From: Mariniphaga sp.
GTDB lineage: Bacteria; Bacteroidota; Bacteroidia; Bacteroidales; Prolixibacteraceae
NCBI GenBank assembly: GCA_013203525.1
Contig: JABMQB010000733.1
Span: 1-5,636, forward strand
Direction of reading: 5' to 3'
DNA length: 5,636 nucleotides
The notes beneath the pieces were generated by a model that made no database searches, was not told the origin of the DNA, and saw nothing but the letters and a program-made list of their open reading frames with translations. The position numbers were made by a program, and so were the translations under genes. Below, piece by piece: positions 1 to 5,276 of this stretch. Each line of letters begins with the position of its first letter. Position 1 is the first letter of the stretch.

Positions 1-1
1 A

Positions 2-49
2 AAAGCTTTTGGATTTGGCCGTAAGATGCCTTTAGTTGCGAAATATTAA
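2..49 (+). CDS. 3' end of a gene that starts before the window
   Basis: The frame starting at base 2 reads Lys-Ala-Phe-Gly-Phe-Gly-Arg-Lys-Met-Pro-Leu-Val-Ala-Lys-Tyr and ends in TAA at 47-49. This is a plausible protein C-terminus, with Gly, Pro and basic residues in a normal mix. The other two forward frames also close within 33 bases (TAA at 22-24, TAG at 31-35 region), so the frame choice rests only on how protein-like the peptide looks. The product cannot be identified from 15 residues. The gene is followed by about 95 bases holding the promoter of the downstream regulator; no hairpin with a T-run was seen right after its stop. Confidence 0.5.
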   Translation, partial: KAFGFGRKMPLVAKY

Positions 50-144
50 AAAACTTCCGGCAATTCATGTTTGTATAACATTTTAAATCGGTTGATTTTA
101 GTGAATTTATTATCGATTAATGAACCGTGTTTCCTAAAAATAAT

Positions 145-152
145 TAACTTTG
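145..152 (+). promoter_or_regulatory. Bacteroidota-type -7 promoter element (TAACTTTG)
   Basis: TAACTTTG matches the TAnnTTTG -7 consensus of the Bacteroidota primary sigma factor exactly. No clear TTTG -33 element was found 19-21 bases upstream, so the promoter may be weak or activated. Transcription would start near 157-160, only 5-8 bases before the first ATG (165) and about 25 before the next in-frame ATG (183). The same octamer precedes the gene at 3502. Confidence 0.55.
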
Positions 153-164
153 ATGCTGTAAAAC

Positions 165-884
165 ATGTTAAAGGATTTACGTATGCTAAATTCAGACTTA
201 GGCATTAAAGATATTCTTGAGAATCCAAAATCGATACTGTATCTTTTATCCACAGAGGAAAAGGAAGAGCTATTAAATCATATCTCAATTTCAAATTATA
301 AAAAAAACGAATTTGTTTTTAAGGAAGGAGAAAAACCTTCGGGTTTTATGATTTTGATTGATGGTAAAGTGAAAATTTTCAAGGAAGGCGTTGGCGGGCG
401 TGAACAAATAATCCGTATGGCCAAACCTTTAGGAATTATTGGGTACAGAGCATTATTTGCCGATCAAATCCATATTGCTACAGCAGTTACACTTGAGGAG
501 TCGCAAATATGTAATATTAGTACCGAATTTATTATGACTCGTGCTATCAGGAATATAGATTTTTCAACAAAAATGATTAGGAAACTTTCGGATGAACTGG
601 GTTTTTCAAATTCCCGGACTGTGACATTAACACAAAAACATATTAGAGGTAGGCTTGCCGAATCATTAATTTTACTGAAAGATAAATATGGTTATGAAAA
701 TGACGGAGCTACATTAAAAGTATTTCTTTCGAGGGAAGATATTGCAAACCTCTCAAACATGACAACTTCTAACGCCATCCGCACATTATCGACATTTGCC
801 AGTGAAAAAGTGATTGCTATTGATGGCCGTAAAATTAAAATAATAGATAGTAAACGGTTGGAACGAATTAGTAAATTAGGATAA
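165..884 (+). CDS. Crp/Fnr-family transcriptional regulator
   Basis: This is a cytoplasmic DNA-binding regulator of the Crp/Fnr family with a normal length of 239 residues. An N-terminal cyclic-nucleotide-binding-type beta-roll spans about residues 28-125 (FKEGEKPSG, ILIDGKVKIFKEG). A long dimerisation helix follows at about 126-160, then a winged HTH at about 187-228 (LSREDIANLSNMTTSNAIRTL). The only cysteine is Cys116, so it is not an FNR-type 4Fe-4S sensor, and the classical cAMP-contact motif (RGELA) is absent, so the ligand is unknown. The start may really be the in-frame ATG at 183: it has AAAGGA at 170-175, seven bases upstream, while the ATG at 165 would lie almost at the predicted transcription start. 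The gene appears monocistronic, between its own promoter and an intrinsic terminator. Its targets cannot be told from the sequence. Confidence 0.93.
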   Translation: MLKDLRMLNSDLGIKDILENPKSILYLLSTEEKEELLNHISISNYKKNEFVFKEGEKPSGFMILIDGKVKIFKEGVGGREQIIRMAKPLGIIGYRALFADQIHIATAVTLEESQICNISTEFIMTRAIRNIDFSTKMIRKLSDELGFSNSRTVTLTQKHIRGRLAESLILLKDKYGYENDGATLKVFLSREDIANLSNMTTSNAIRTLSTFASEKVIAIDGRKIKIIDSKRLERISKLG

Positions 885-900
885 TATATAATTTCGATAT

Positions 901-935
901 AAAAAGAAGATCTTGTGAAAACGGGATCTTTTTTT
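901..935 (+). terminator. Intrinsic terminator of the Crp/Fnr regulator gene
   Basis: The stem AAGATC (907-912) pairs with GATCTT (925-930). It is extended inward by two T-G wobbles and G-C and T-A pairs to a GAAA tetraloop (917-920), and outward by A-T pairs. The 3' arm runs into seven T residues (929-935). It begins 17 bases after the stop codon. The A-run on the 5' side could let it act in both directions. Confidence 0.85.
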
Positions 936-992
936 GTGCCTTCACTTTCATCCAGTCTATAGATAACAATATTCGGTAAAATATTTTTCTAT

Positions 993-1013
993 CCTTTCCC
1001 AAAGGGATTTTTT
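993..1013 (+). terminator. Weak hairpin with T-run, possible second terminator
   Basis: CCTTT (993-997) can pair with AAAGG (1001-1005) around a CCC loop, followed by G and then ATTTTTT (1007-1013). The stem is only five base pairs and the three-base loop is tight, so it is at best a backup to the strong terminator at 901-935. The alternative pairing CCC/GGG around AAA is no stronger. The rest of the 885-1138 spacer is AT-rich and holds no supported gene. Confidence 0.25.
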
Positions 1014-1087
1014 AGCAATATTTACTAACATCCTGCAAAACAGAACCTAAATAAAATATATTTCTTTATATTGCTACGTACATCCAC

Positions 1088-1120
1088 TTTGTAAATTTTG
1101 TGTGATTCGATTTTGTAAAT
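1088..1120 (+). repeat. Direct repeat TTTGTAAAT in the leader of the CotH-like gene
   Basis: TTTGTAAAT occurs at 1088-1096 and again at 1112-1120, 24 bases apart, 19 to 51 bases before the ATG at 1139. The TTTG parts resemble Bacteroidota promoter elements, but neither copy completes TAnnTTTG. The pair may be promoter parts or a regulator site, or chance in AT-rich DNA. Confidence 0.3.
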
Positions 1121-1138
1121 AGTAATGCCATAAAAAAG

Positions 1139-2227
1139 ATGAAAAAGATTCTTTTTTTCCTTTCAATATTTTTAATACAAATTTGGATACAGGCTCAAAA
1201 CAATGTTGATTCATCGCCGGATTCTCTGGTCGATAATTCGTATTTTGAACCTGTATCGGATACACTTTCCAATATTAACATTTTTGAAACCGATGAACTT
1301 TTGAATATTACTCTCCAATTTGATATTACTTCATTTATAAAAAATAAACTAAAAGGAAAATATCAGAATGCTACATTCCAAATCCATTATGGCAATAACC
1401 AATTGATTTCTAAAACTATTCGTTTAAAGGCCCGGGGAGAATTCAGGAGAGATAAATGTTTTTTACCTCCTATTCGGCTTAATTTTAAAACCGATCCGTT
1501 GGAAAAAGAAGGTTTAGTAGAAAAAGTAAAATTGGTAACTCATTGTTCAAATGTAAAAAAATATGAAAATTTTATTTTAAAAGAATATTTGATATACAAA
1601 CTTTATAATGTTTTAACTGATAATAGTTTTCGGGTCCGATTACTTAACATTTCATATATCGACACTGGGGAAAAACGAAAAAACTATCAAAATTATGGAT
1701 TTATAATTGAACCAATTGAGTTGCTTGCTGTAAGAAATGAAGCAACTGTAATAAATCCGGATATCATTCGAAAAGAGAGTGTTATTGAAGAAGATGCCGA
1801 TTTAGTTGCTCTTTTTCAATATATGATCGGGCATACAGATTGGAGAATTGAGGGCGGCCATAATTTGAAATATATTAAATCAATTAACCTTAATCCTAAC
1901 AAAGTAATCCCTGTTCCATATGATTTTGATTTTTCAGGATTTGTGGGGGCAAGTTATTCTTATCCTCAGGTTTGGACCAGTATTAAAACAGTTCAGGAAA
2001 GAGAATACCTTGGCTATTGCAGAAACAATGATGAAGCATATTTGGGAAACATTAATTTGTTTAATGATAAGAAAGATGAAATTTTTGAAATTATTGAGGA
2101 ATTTGAATATCTGTCGGAACGTGAAAAAACAAAGGCTTTAAAATATATCGAAGAATTTTATTCTCAAATAAATAACCCGGAACGATTTGTTTACACTTTA
2201 AAAAATGAATGTCGTACTGAGTTTTAA
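1139..2227 (+). CDS. Exported CotH-like kinase-family protein
   Basis: The 362-residue product starts with a signal peptide (MKK, hydrophobic stretch about residues 4-17) with likely cleavage at Ala19-Gln20, so it is probably periplasmic or secreted. The mature part carries motifs resembling CotH-type atypical kinases: KARGEFRR (97-104) followed by CFLPPIRLNFK (107-117), a central helix-rich stretch ENFILKEYLIYKLYN (143-157), GHTDWRIEGGHNLK (231-244) as a candidate catalytic loop, and PVPYDFDFSG (258-267) as a candidate metal-binding Asp pair (Asp262, Asp264). CotH kinases phosphorylate extracytoplasmic proteins; whether this one is active is unknown. The ATG at 1139 is chosen because it gives the complete signal peptide and has an A-rich stretch (TAAAAAAG) just upstream, usual for Bacteroidota. 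It stands alone and faces the convergent gene at 2287-2664. The CotH assignment is motif recognition by eye. Confidence 0.75.
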   Translation: MKKILFFLSIFLIQIWIQAQNNVDSSPDSLVDNSYFEPVSDTLSNINIFETDELLNITLQFDITSFIKNKLKGKYQNATFQIHYGNNQLISKTIRLKARGEFRRDKCFLPPIRLNFKTDPLEKEGLVEKVKLVTHCSNVKKYENFILKEYLIYKLYNVLTDNSFRVRLLNISYIDTGEKRKNYQNYGFIIEPIELLAVRNEATVINPDIIRKESVIEEDADLVALFQYMIGHTDWRIEGGHNLKYIKSINLNPNKVIPVPYDFDFSGFVGASYSYPQVWTSIKTVQEREYLGYCRNNDEAYLGNINLFNDKKDEIFEIIEEFEYLSEREKTKALKYIEEFYSQINNPERFVYTLKNECRTEF

Positions 2228-2270
2228 AATAACATTGCGTGTCAGAGATGTTGTTGAAGACCAGCATGAG

Positions 2271-2296
2271 TTTGAATTGAACCAGTTCAATTCAAA
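2271..2296. repeat. Perfect 26-base palindrome at a convergent gene junction
   Basis: The arm TTTGAATTGAAC (2271-2282) is the exact reverse complement of GTTCAATTCAAA (2285-2296), with only CA between them. It lies between the stop of the CotH-like gene (2227) and overlaps the stop codon of the convergent gene (2287-2289). No T-run follows on either strand, so it is not a standard intrinsic terminator. It could still stall or stabilise the two convergent transcripts, or be a protein-binding site. Confidence 0.7.
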
Positions 2297-2664
2297 GGAA
2301 AAGAAGTAGGTTGGCTTTTAAAAGGTTTGTTATTAGGTTTTTCTTGTGCTTTTTTCTTGAAATTATCACTTTTCCTGTAGGAAGGAGAATTAACCATCCA
2401 TGTTTCAAGCCTAATGCTTTTTTCGGAAATGTCTTTTGGTAAATTATTGAGCCATATTGTTGAATAAGAATTATTTCCAATAACAATTACTTTGTCATTT
2501 TCCGAATTTTCAACCATTGCTTCAGCAACCTTTTTTATACTGTTATTTGGGTTTTTCTTTTTATTAAAATCCTTTGCATTTGCTGCTAAACTTAATGTAA
2601 TTAAACAAATGATTAGTGCAGTTAATTTTAATATAATCTTCAAAACGTATTTAATAGTTTTCAT
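2287..2664 (-). CDS. Small exported protein of unknown function
   Basis: The 125-residue product begins with MKTIKYVLK and a hydrophobic stretch (about residues 9-27), then LAANA-KDF, a good signal peptidase I site after Ala30. The mature part is about 95 residues, very basic and rich in Asn, Lys and Ser. It has a short hydrophobic beta-like core (DKVIVIGNNSYSTIWLNNL, about 57-75) and a Lys/Pro-rich, probably disordered tail (about 98-125). No family was recognised. The start ATG (complement of 2662-2664) has no clear Shine-Dalgarno sequence, only an A-rich leader. It is transcribed alone and converges on the CotH-like gene. Codon-like composition and the clean signal peptide argue that it is real, and the opposite-strand reading of 2492-2704 is taken as its shadow. 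Confidence 0.65.
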   Translation of the reverse strand: MKTIKYVLKIILKLTALIICLITLSLAANAKDFNKKKNPNNSIKKVAEAMVENSENDKVIVIGNNSYSTIWLNNLPKDISEKSIRLETWMVNSPSYRKSDNFKKKAQEKPNNKPFKSQPTSFPLN

Positions 2665-2699
2665 TGCTATAATTTTTTTTTGGCTTTACTGTTTTCACT

Positions 2700-2940
2700 A
2701 TTAAGACTTCTAAACTTTGAAATAGTTACAATAATAATTTCAGTTTATTACAAAACTCCTGAAAAAAGTGGGATGCAATTGCACTCCTCCTAATAATCCT
2801 TAAACTTCAATGTGGGAAAGGAAAGTGTTTCAAATGAATTGATTGCCAGAATTAACTTACGAATCTGTGTATTTTTTCAAATTGAATTAATGTTGCAGTA
2901 CAGTATATAAAAATACAAATTGATCCAAAAAATACAGCGA
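2700..2940. other. Gene-free AT-rich stretch
   Basis: No convincing coding frame was found here on either strand. It contains a 10-base palindrome TGCAATTGCA (2774-2783), with GGA and a displaced TCC on its flanks, and an imperfect pair of repeats beginning TTTCAAAT at 2828 and 2875. The upstream signals of the leftward gene (2287-2664) and of the small ORF at 2941 must lie here, but no exact TAnnTTTG element was seen for either. Confidence 0.4.
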
Positions 2941-3081
2941 ATGTATTTATATCAAACAATCCCAACAGATTTATTGGTTGCAATTGTCAAAATACAAATA
3001 GACCCGGTTGAACTTGCCAATAAAGAATTGCAAAATCGTGGTCTTGACGAGAATGGGATATGGGTTGGATTCAACCAATAG
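2941..3081 (+). CDS. Small protein with GLDxNGxWVGF motif
   Basis: The ATG at 2941 opens a 46-residue frame ending in TAG at 3079-3081; an in-frame TAA at 2908-2910 prevents any long upstream extension. The peptide has a hydrophobic start (DLLVAIVKIQID, about residues 10-21), then ELANKELQNRGLDENGIWVGF (about 24-44). From memory, the ELAxxELxxRGLDxNGxWVGF pattern recurs in short accessory proteins of Bacteroidota; their function is not known to me. It is shorter than I remember for such proteins and stops two residues after the motif, so it may be a truncated copy. There is no strong ribosome-binding site. It lies just before remnant A (3098-3295), in a different frame, in an otherwise decayed region. 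Confidence 0.55.
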   Translation: MYLYQTIPTDLLVAIVKIQIDPVELANKELQNRGLDENGIWVGFNQ

Positions 3082-3097
3082 AATTATTCACCCTTAA

Positions 3098-3295
3098 AGA
3101 TTATTTAATTTAAATGGTTTTTACATTAAATCTATCCCTGATTATTATTTTGATGTTTCTGATTCCATCACTATCATTGATGATTCACCGGATATTTGGG
3201 ATGATGAATCCCATGAAAAATGTCAAATAATTAGGGTGGGTAAGTATTCCGGTGAAGTGGATGATGATGAAATGATGAAGATTTATTTAAAATAA
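3098..3295 (+). pseudogene. Remnant A: coding fragment without a start codon
   Basis: From just after an in-frame TAA (3095-3097), the frame reads NLNGFYIKSIPDYYFDV, then ITIIDDSPDIWDDESHEKC and QIIRVGKYSGEVDDDEMMKIYLK, ending at TAA 3293-3295. There is no ATG, GTG or TTG near the start; the only Met codons are near the end. The reading frame is supported by remnant B (5277-5465): both share NLNG, PDYY, ITII, IWD, SH, KC and VG, with in-frame one-codon indels and conservative changes (Ile/Val, Phe/Tyr, Asp/Asn, Asp/Glu). The family is not recognised; the C-terminal half is acidic. A hairpin follows six bases after the stop, as expected for the end of a real gene. The alternative frame with an ATG at 3114 is hydrophobic and not conserved in its start. 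Confidence 0.6.
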
Positions 3296-3300
3296 TTGAA

Positions 3301-3326
3301 GAAGGGCAGCTCAAAAGCTACCCTTC
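3301..3326 (+). terminator. Hairpin after remnant A, probable weak terminator
   Basis: GAAGGG (3301-3306) pairs with CCCTTC (3321-3326) and AGCT (3308-3311) with AGCT (3316-3319), with one C/A mismatch and a CAAA loop. It lies six bases after the remnant A stop. Only a short CATTT follows instead of a real T-run, so termination would be weak. Confidence 0.55.
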
Positions 3327-3344
3327 CATTTAACCCCCAAACAC

Positions 3345-3364
3345 GCTACACAGGAATGTGTAGC
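3345..3364. repeat. Perfect inverted repeat with GGAA loop
   Basis: GCTACACA (3345-3352) and TGTGTAGC (3357-3364) are exact reverse complements around GGAA. There is no following T-run close by. It stands 18 bases after the hairpin at 3301-3326 and about 140 bases before the operon, so it may belong to the module boundary, be a recombination or protein site, or form a transcript hairpin. A 14-base AT palindrome (TAAAAATATTTTTA, 3375-3388) follows. Confidence 0.65.
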
Positions 3365-3399
3365 ATTGCTAAGTTAAAAATATTTTTATTGAACTACAA

Positions 3400-3448
3400 T
3401 TTTTTCACTCCTGTGATATTGATCCAATGATATATATCTTTTTTCACT
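3400..3448 (+). repeat. Direct repeat TTTTTTCACT before the operon promoter
   Basis: TTTTTTCACT occurs at 3400-3409 and 3439-3448, start to start 39 bases. The pair lies 31 to 79 bases upstream of the -7 element at 3479. It may be a binding site for a regulator, possibly the one encoded next; this is inference from position alone. Confidence 0.35.
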
Positions 3449-3450
3449 AA

Positions 3451-3469
3451 TTGACAATACGTTGTCTAA
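3451..3469. promoter_or_regulatory. Candidate operator overlapping the -33 region
   Basis: GACAA (3453-3457) and TTGTC (3462-3466) form an inverted repeat around TACG, with a further outer T-A pair (3451/3468) after one mismatch. It ends ten bases before the -7 element at 3479-3486, where the -33 element would be. A dimeric HTH protein bound here would block the promoter, and the first gene of the operon encodes such an HTH, so autoregulation is a reasonable guess. Confidence 0.35.
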
Positions 3470-3478
3470 ATGAATACT

Positions 3479-3486
3479 TAACTTTG
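3479..3486 (+). promoter_or_regulatory. Bacteroidota-type -7 element of the three-gene operon (TAACTTTG)
   Basis: TAACTTTG fits TAnnTTTG exactly and equals the box before the Crp/Fnr gene. TTG triplets lie at 3451 and 3462, but their spacing (25 and 14 bases) misses the usual 19-21. Transcription would start near 3492, leaving a leader of only about ten bases before the GTG at 3502. Confidence 0.6.
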
Positions 3487-3501
3487 AAATAAAAACAATT
3501 A

Positions 3502-4155
3502 GTGAATTTAAATCCACACACAAATAGAAGATTTACTGTACTTGTTTATACAGATGATAATAGAATTGAATCTGAAACAAAGCTACTTTCAATCCAACTC
3601 AATTTTGAATTATATTATGGTTGCAGAGAAACAGATTTAATTGCAGTTCCATGTGATTTGGCTGTTGTCGATCCAGATAAAATTGGAACCCTTTTTATGG
3701 AATTTTTTAAAGAGGTTTATTATTTAGATAATCCAAAAGAATATTCTATACTTCTAACTCAAAATTATAAAGATATCCCAAGAAAACTTAAAAAATATTT
3801 TATAACTCCAATTGATAAAAAACTTGATATCAAACAATTAAAATTAACAATATTAAATAGGAGAAATGCTATAATAAAAAGAGTTAACAATAAGAGGTCA
3901 TACGATAAGAGGATATTTAGGTTATTTATTATTTTAAGAAAACTTCAACCTGAAAATTCATATGTTACTATGGATGAACTTTGCGAAGAATTTAATGTGT
4001 CAGCTAGGACTATAAATAGGGATATAGAATTGTTAAGGCATGCGGGAGAAGATATTGTATATGATGTTGAAAAGAAATCATACAAATTGAATATGAGTTT
4101 TTCGGGCTTAACCCGTGATAAATATAAATATTGGAAAAAAAACGTAATTAAATGA
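3502..4155 (+). CDS. Receiver-like domain fused to a C-terminal HTH
   Basis: This 217-residue protein looks like a transcription regulator. Residues about 11-122 follow the alternating pattern of a response-regulator receiver: FTVLVYTDD (11-19) with the acidic pair Asp18-Asp19, CDLAVVD (51-57) with Asp57 as possible phosphoacceptor, YSILLT (81-86) with Thr86, and FITPIDKK (100-107), where the conserved Lys before Pro is Thr102. That loss suggests a degenerate, perhaps phosphorylation-independent receiver. Residues about 135-196 form a DeoR/WYL-regulator-like winged HTH (TMDELCEEFNVSARTINRDIELLR, then DIVYDVEKKSYKL). No WYL domain follows. GTG is the start because TAA precedes it in frame at 3490-3492 and the first ATG is 65 codons inside. 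The gene leads an operon and its stop overlaps the next start (ATGA). The HTH call is firm; the receiver call rests on a pattern seen by eye. Confidence 0.8.
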   Translation: MNLNPHTNRRFTVLVYTDDNRIESETKLLSIQLNFELYYGCRETDLIAVPCDLAVVDPDKIGTLFMEFFKEVYYLDNPKEYSILLTQNYKDIPRKLKKYFITPIDKKLDIKQLKLTILNRRNAIIKRVNNKRSYDKRIFRLFIILRKLQPENSYVTMDELCEEFNVSARTINRDIELLRHAGEDIVYDVEKKSYKLNMSFSGLTRDKYKYWKKNVIK

Positions 4156-4802
4156 AAGCAAAAAGTTTTATTGAAATATGGAAAGAATTCCATAAAGAAG
4201 AATTAAAGGATTTGATCGGAACTTTCAGTTATGATAACAAGGTTGGTAAAACAGAAGCAATATTAGGAAAGAAGAAAGATGTTAATTCTAAGCTCGGATA
4301 TTTTATTGAAAATTACTTTGCAAAACATCATGTTGAACAAACTAGACTTAAATATTTTAAGGAAGATTTCACAAGAGATTTAACGGTAGTTCAAAAAGGT
4401 AAAAAATACAAGGTGAAAACTAAAAGTTATCATAATGAACCTATTAAATCAACAATAAAAAATTATTATTACTCTTATGAACTTATTTTAGAACACGAAA
4501 ACGATATATTATTATGCCAACAGGAGATGATAAAACTGACTTATTTTAAGGCTCCATTAAAGGTGCTAGTAACCTATTGTTGGGATAATGAAAAAGATGA
4601 TGAGAATAAAATTTATAGGGATAGGGCAAAATGTAACTTTCAAACAATAATTGAAAAAAGCAACCAATATTTCCCTGAAAATAATTCGACTGAATATCTT
4701 CTAATTATTGGTCAGAAAAATCAAACTGATTTTAATTGGTATTATTATATTTTCAAATTCAATTGGACAGAAAAGATTGTTGAAGAAGGTACAATTATAT
4801 AG
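4152..4802 (+). CDS. Unknown protein, possible PD-(D/E)XK-fold nuclease
   Basis: The 216-residue product was not matched to a named family. Its pattern suggests a restriction-endonuclease-like fold: a helical N-terminus (1-70), RDLTVV (75-80) with Asp76, a strand SYELILEHEN (108-117) with Glu114 and Glu116, a helix QQEMIKL (123-129), a strand APLKVLVTY (134-142), and late strands YLLIIGQ (182-188) and YYYIFKF (197-203). Acid, strand with E-x-E, helix and strand in this order resemble PD-(D/E)XK proteins in which the usual (D/E)-x-K Lys is missing; Lys128 might replace it. EHEN followed by a helix and APLKVLxTY seems familiar from uncharacterised proteins, by memory only. There is no signal peptide. 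The start overlaps the preceding stop (ATGA), implying translational coupling. Composition is very AT-rich. It may be the effector of the operon; a non-catalytic role is also possible. Confidence 0.75.
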   Translation: MKAKSFIEIWKEFHKEELKDLIGTFSYDNKVGKTEAILGKKKDVNSKLGYFIENYFAKHHVEQTRLKYFKEDFTRDLTVVQKGKKYKVKTKSYHNEPIKSTIKNYYYSYELILEHENDILLCQQEMIKLTYFKAPLKVLVTYCWDNEKDDENKIYRDRAKCNFQTIIEKSNQYFPENNSTEYLLIIGQKNQTDFNWYYYIFKFNWTEKIVEEGTII

Positions 4803-4808
4803 TAATTT

Positions 4809-5222
4809 ATGAATACTGAAAATTTAGAAAGATTATTCTTAAATACTTTTTTTAAGCCATTTAATAATGAATATTATAAAGTATTAAAAGAATTATGGAA
4901 TAAAAATTCTTGTAATTCAGTTGTTATAAAGTATATTACTTTTCAGAAAGCTACCAGTAAAAAATGTATTCAACATTTGAATATAATCCCATCAAATGAT
5001 TTTATAAATAATATGGATATTGGAAGGGAAAAGAAGATGGCTATTGAAATTCAGGATTTTCAATACGCATCGATTCTTCGTGGTATTGAAATAAAAAGAA
5101 CCGATGAATTTGAAGCAATCCTGATGTATAGGGTAAAAAACAAATTATCAAATTATATTATAGAATTCTATACCAACTTCCATTATTTTAAAAATAAAAT
5201 TAATGGTATTTTTTTGGAATAA
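4809..5222 (+). CDS. Small protein of unknown function, last gene of the operon
   Basis: The 137-residue product shows no recognised domain, no signal peptide and no membrane segment. The N-terminal 35 residues look helical and aromatic-rich (LERLFLNTFFKPFNNEYYKVLKELW). The centre has REKKMAIEIQDFQYASILRGIEIKRTDEFEAILMYRVKNK (about 73-112), which suggests beta-strands, and the tail is again aromatic (IIEFYTNFHYF). It starts six bases after the previous stop, so it almost certainly shares the transcript; no clear Shine-Dalgarno was seen. Its AT content is the highest in the window: one 60-base line (4861-4920) has only 9 G or C. It could be a partner, inhibitor or immunity protein for the gene before it; this is inference from gene order only. 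Confidence 0.7.
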   Translation: MNTENLERLFLNTFFKPFNNEYYKVLKELWNKNSCNSVVIKYITFQKATSKKCIQHLNIIPSNDFINNMDIGREKKMAIEIQDFQYASILRGIEIKRTDEFEAILMYRVKNKLSNYIIEFYTNFHYFKNKINGIFLE

Positions 5223-5250
5223 TTAGATGTGTTGACTATTCAATATTGGT

Positions 5251-5270
5251 TTAATGTATAATATCATTAA
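5251..5270 (+). terminator. Weak AT-rich hairpin after the operon
   Basis: TTAATG (5251-5256) pairs with CATTAA (5265-5270) around an eight-base AT loop, 29 bases after the last stop of the operon. The stem is weak and no T-run follows, so it is a poor terminator; no better candidate was seen between 5223 and 5280. Confidence 0.2.
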
Positions 5271-5276
5271 TTCTAA

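Noticed and set aside
1..10. Palindrome AAAAGCTTTT at the window start.
   Set aside because: It falls within the last codons of a coding frame and is short and of low complexity.
1074..1265. Reverse-strand ORF of 63 residues over the start of the CotH-like gene.
   Set aside because: It overlaps the well-supported signal peptide of the forward gene and shows no motif or start signals.
2205..2309. A 34-residue forward ORF (begins MNVVLSFKITLRVRD) overlapping the 3' end of the CotH-like gene and the palindrome.
   Set aside because: It looks protein-like, but it is short, overlaps two better genes in other frames, has no ribosome-binding site of its own, and its C-terminal part is mostly the palindrome.
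2492..2704. Forward ORF of 70 residues with very hydrophobic sequence.
   Set aside because: It is antisense to the exported protein gene 2287-2664; its hydrophobicity mirrors the signal peptide region and Lys/Asn codons of that gene.
2828..2892. Imperfect repeats beginning TTTCAAAT at 2828 and 2875.
   Set aside because: Short and AT-rich; similar matches are expected by chance in this composition.
3114..3230. Hydrophobic forward ORF starting at ATG 3114, with a similar frame in remnant B starting at another ATG.
   Set aside because: Indels and conservative substitutions between the two copies support the NLNG frame, and the two ATGs do not align with each other.
3945..4193. Reverse-strand ORF of 82 residues.
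   Set aside because: It is antisense to the HTH region of the operon's first gene, whose HTH motif is clear.
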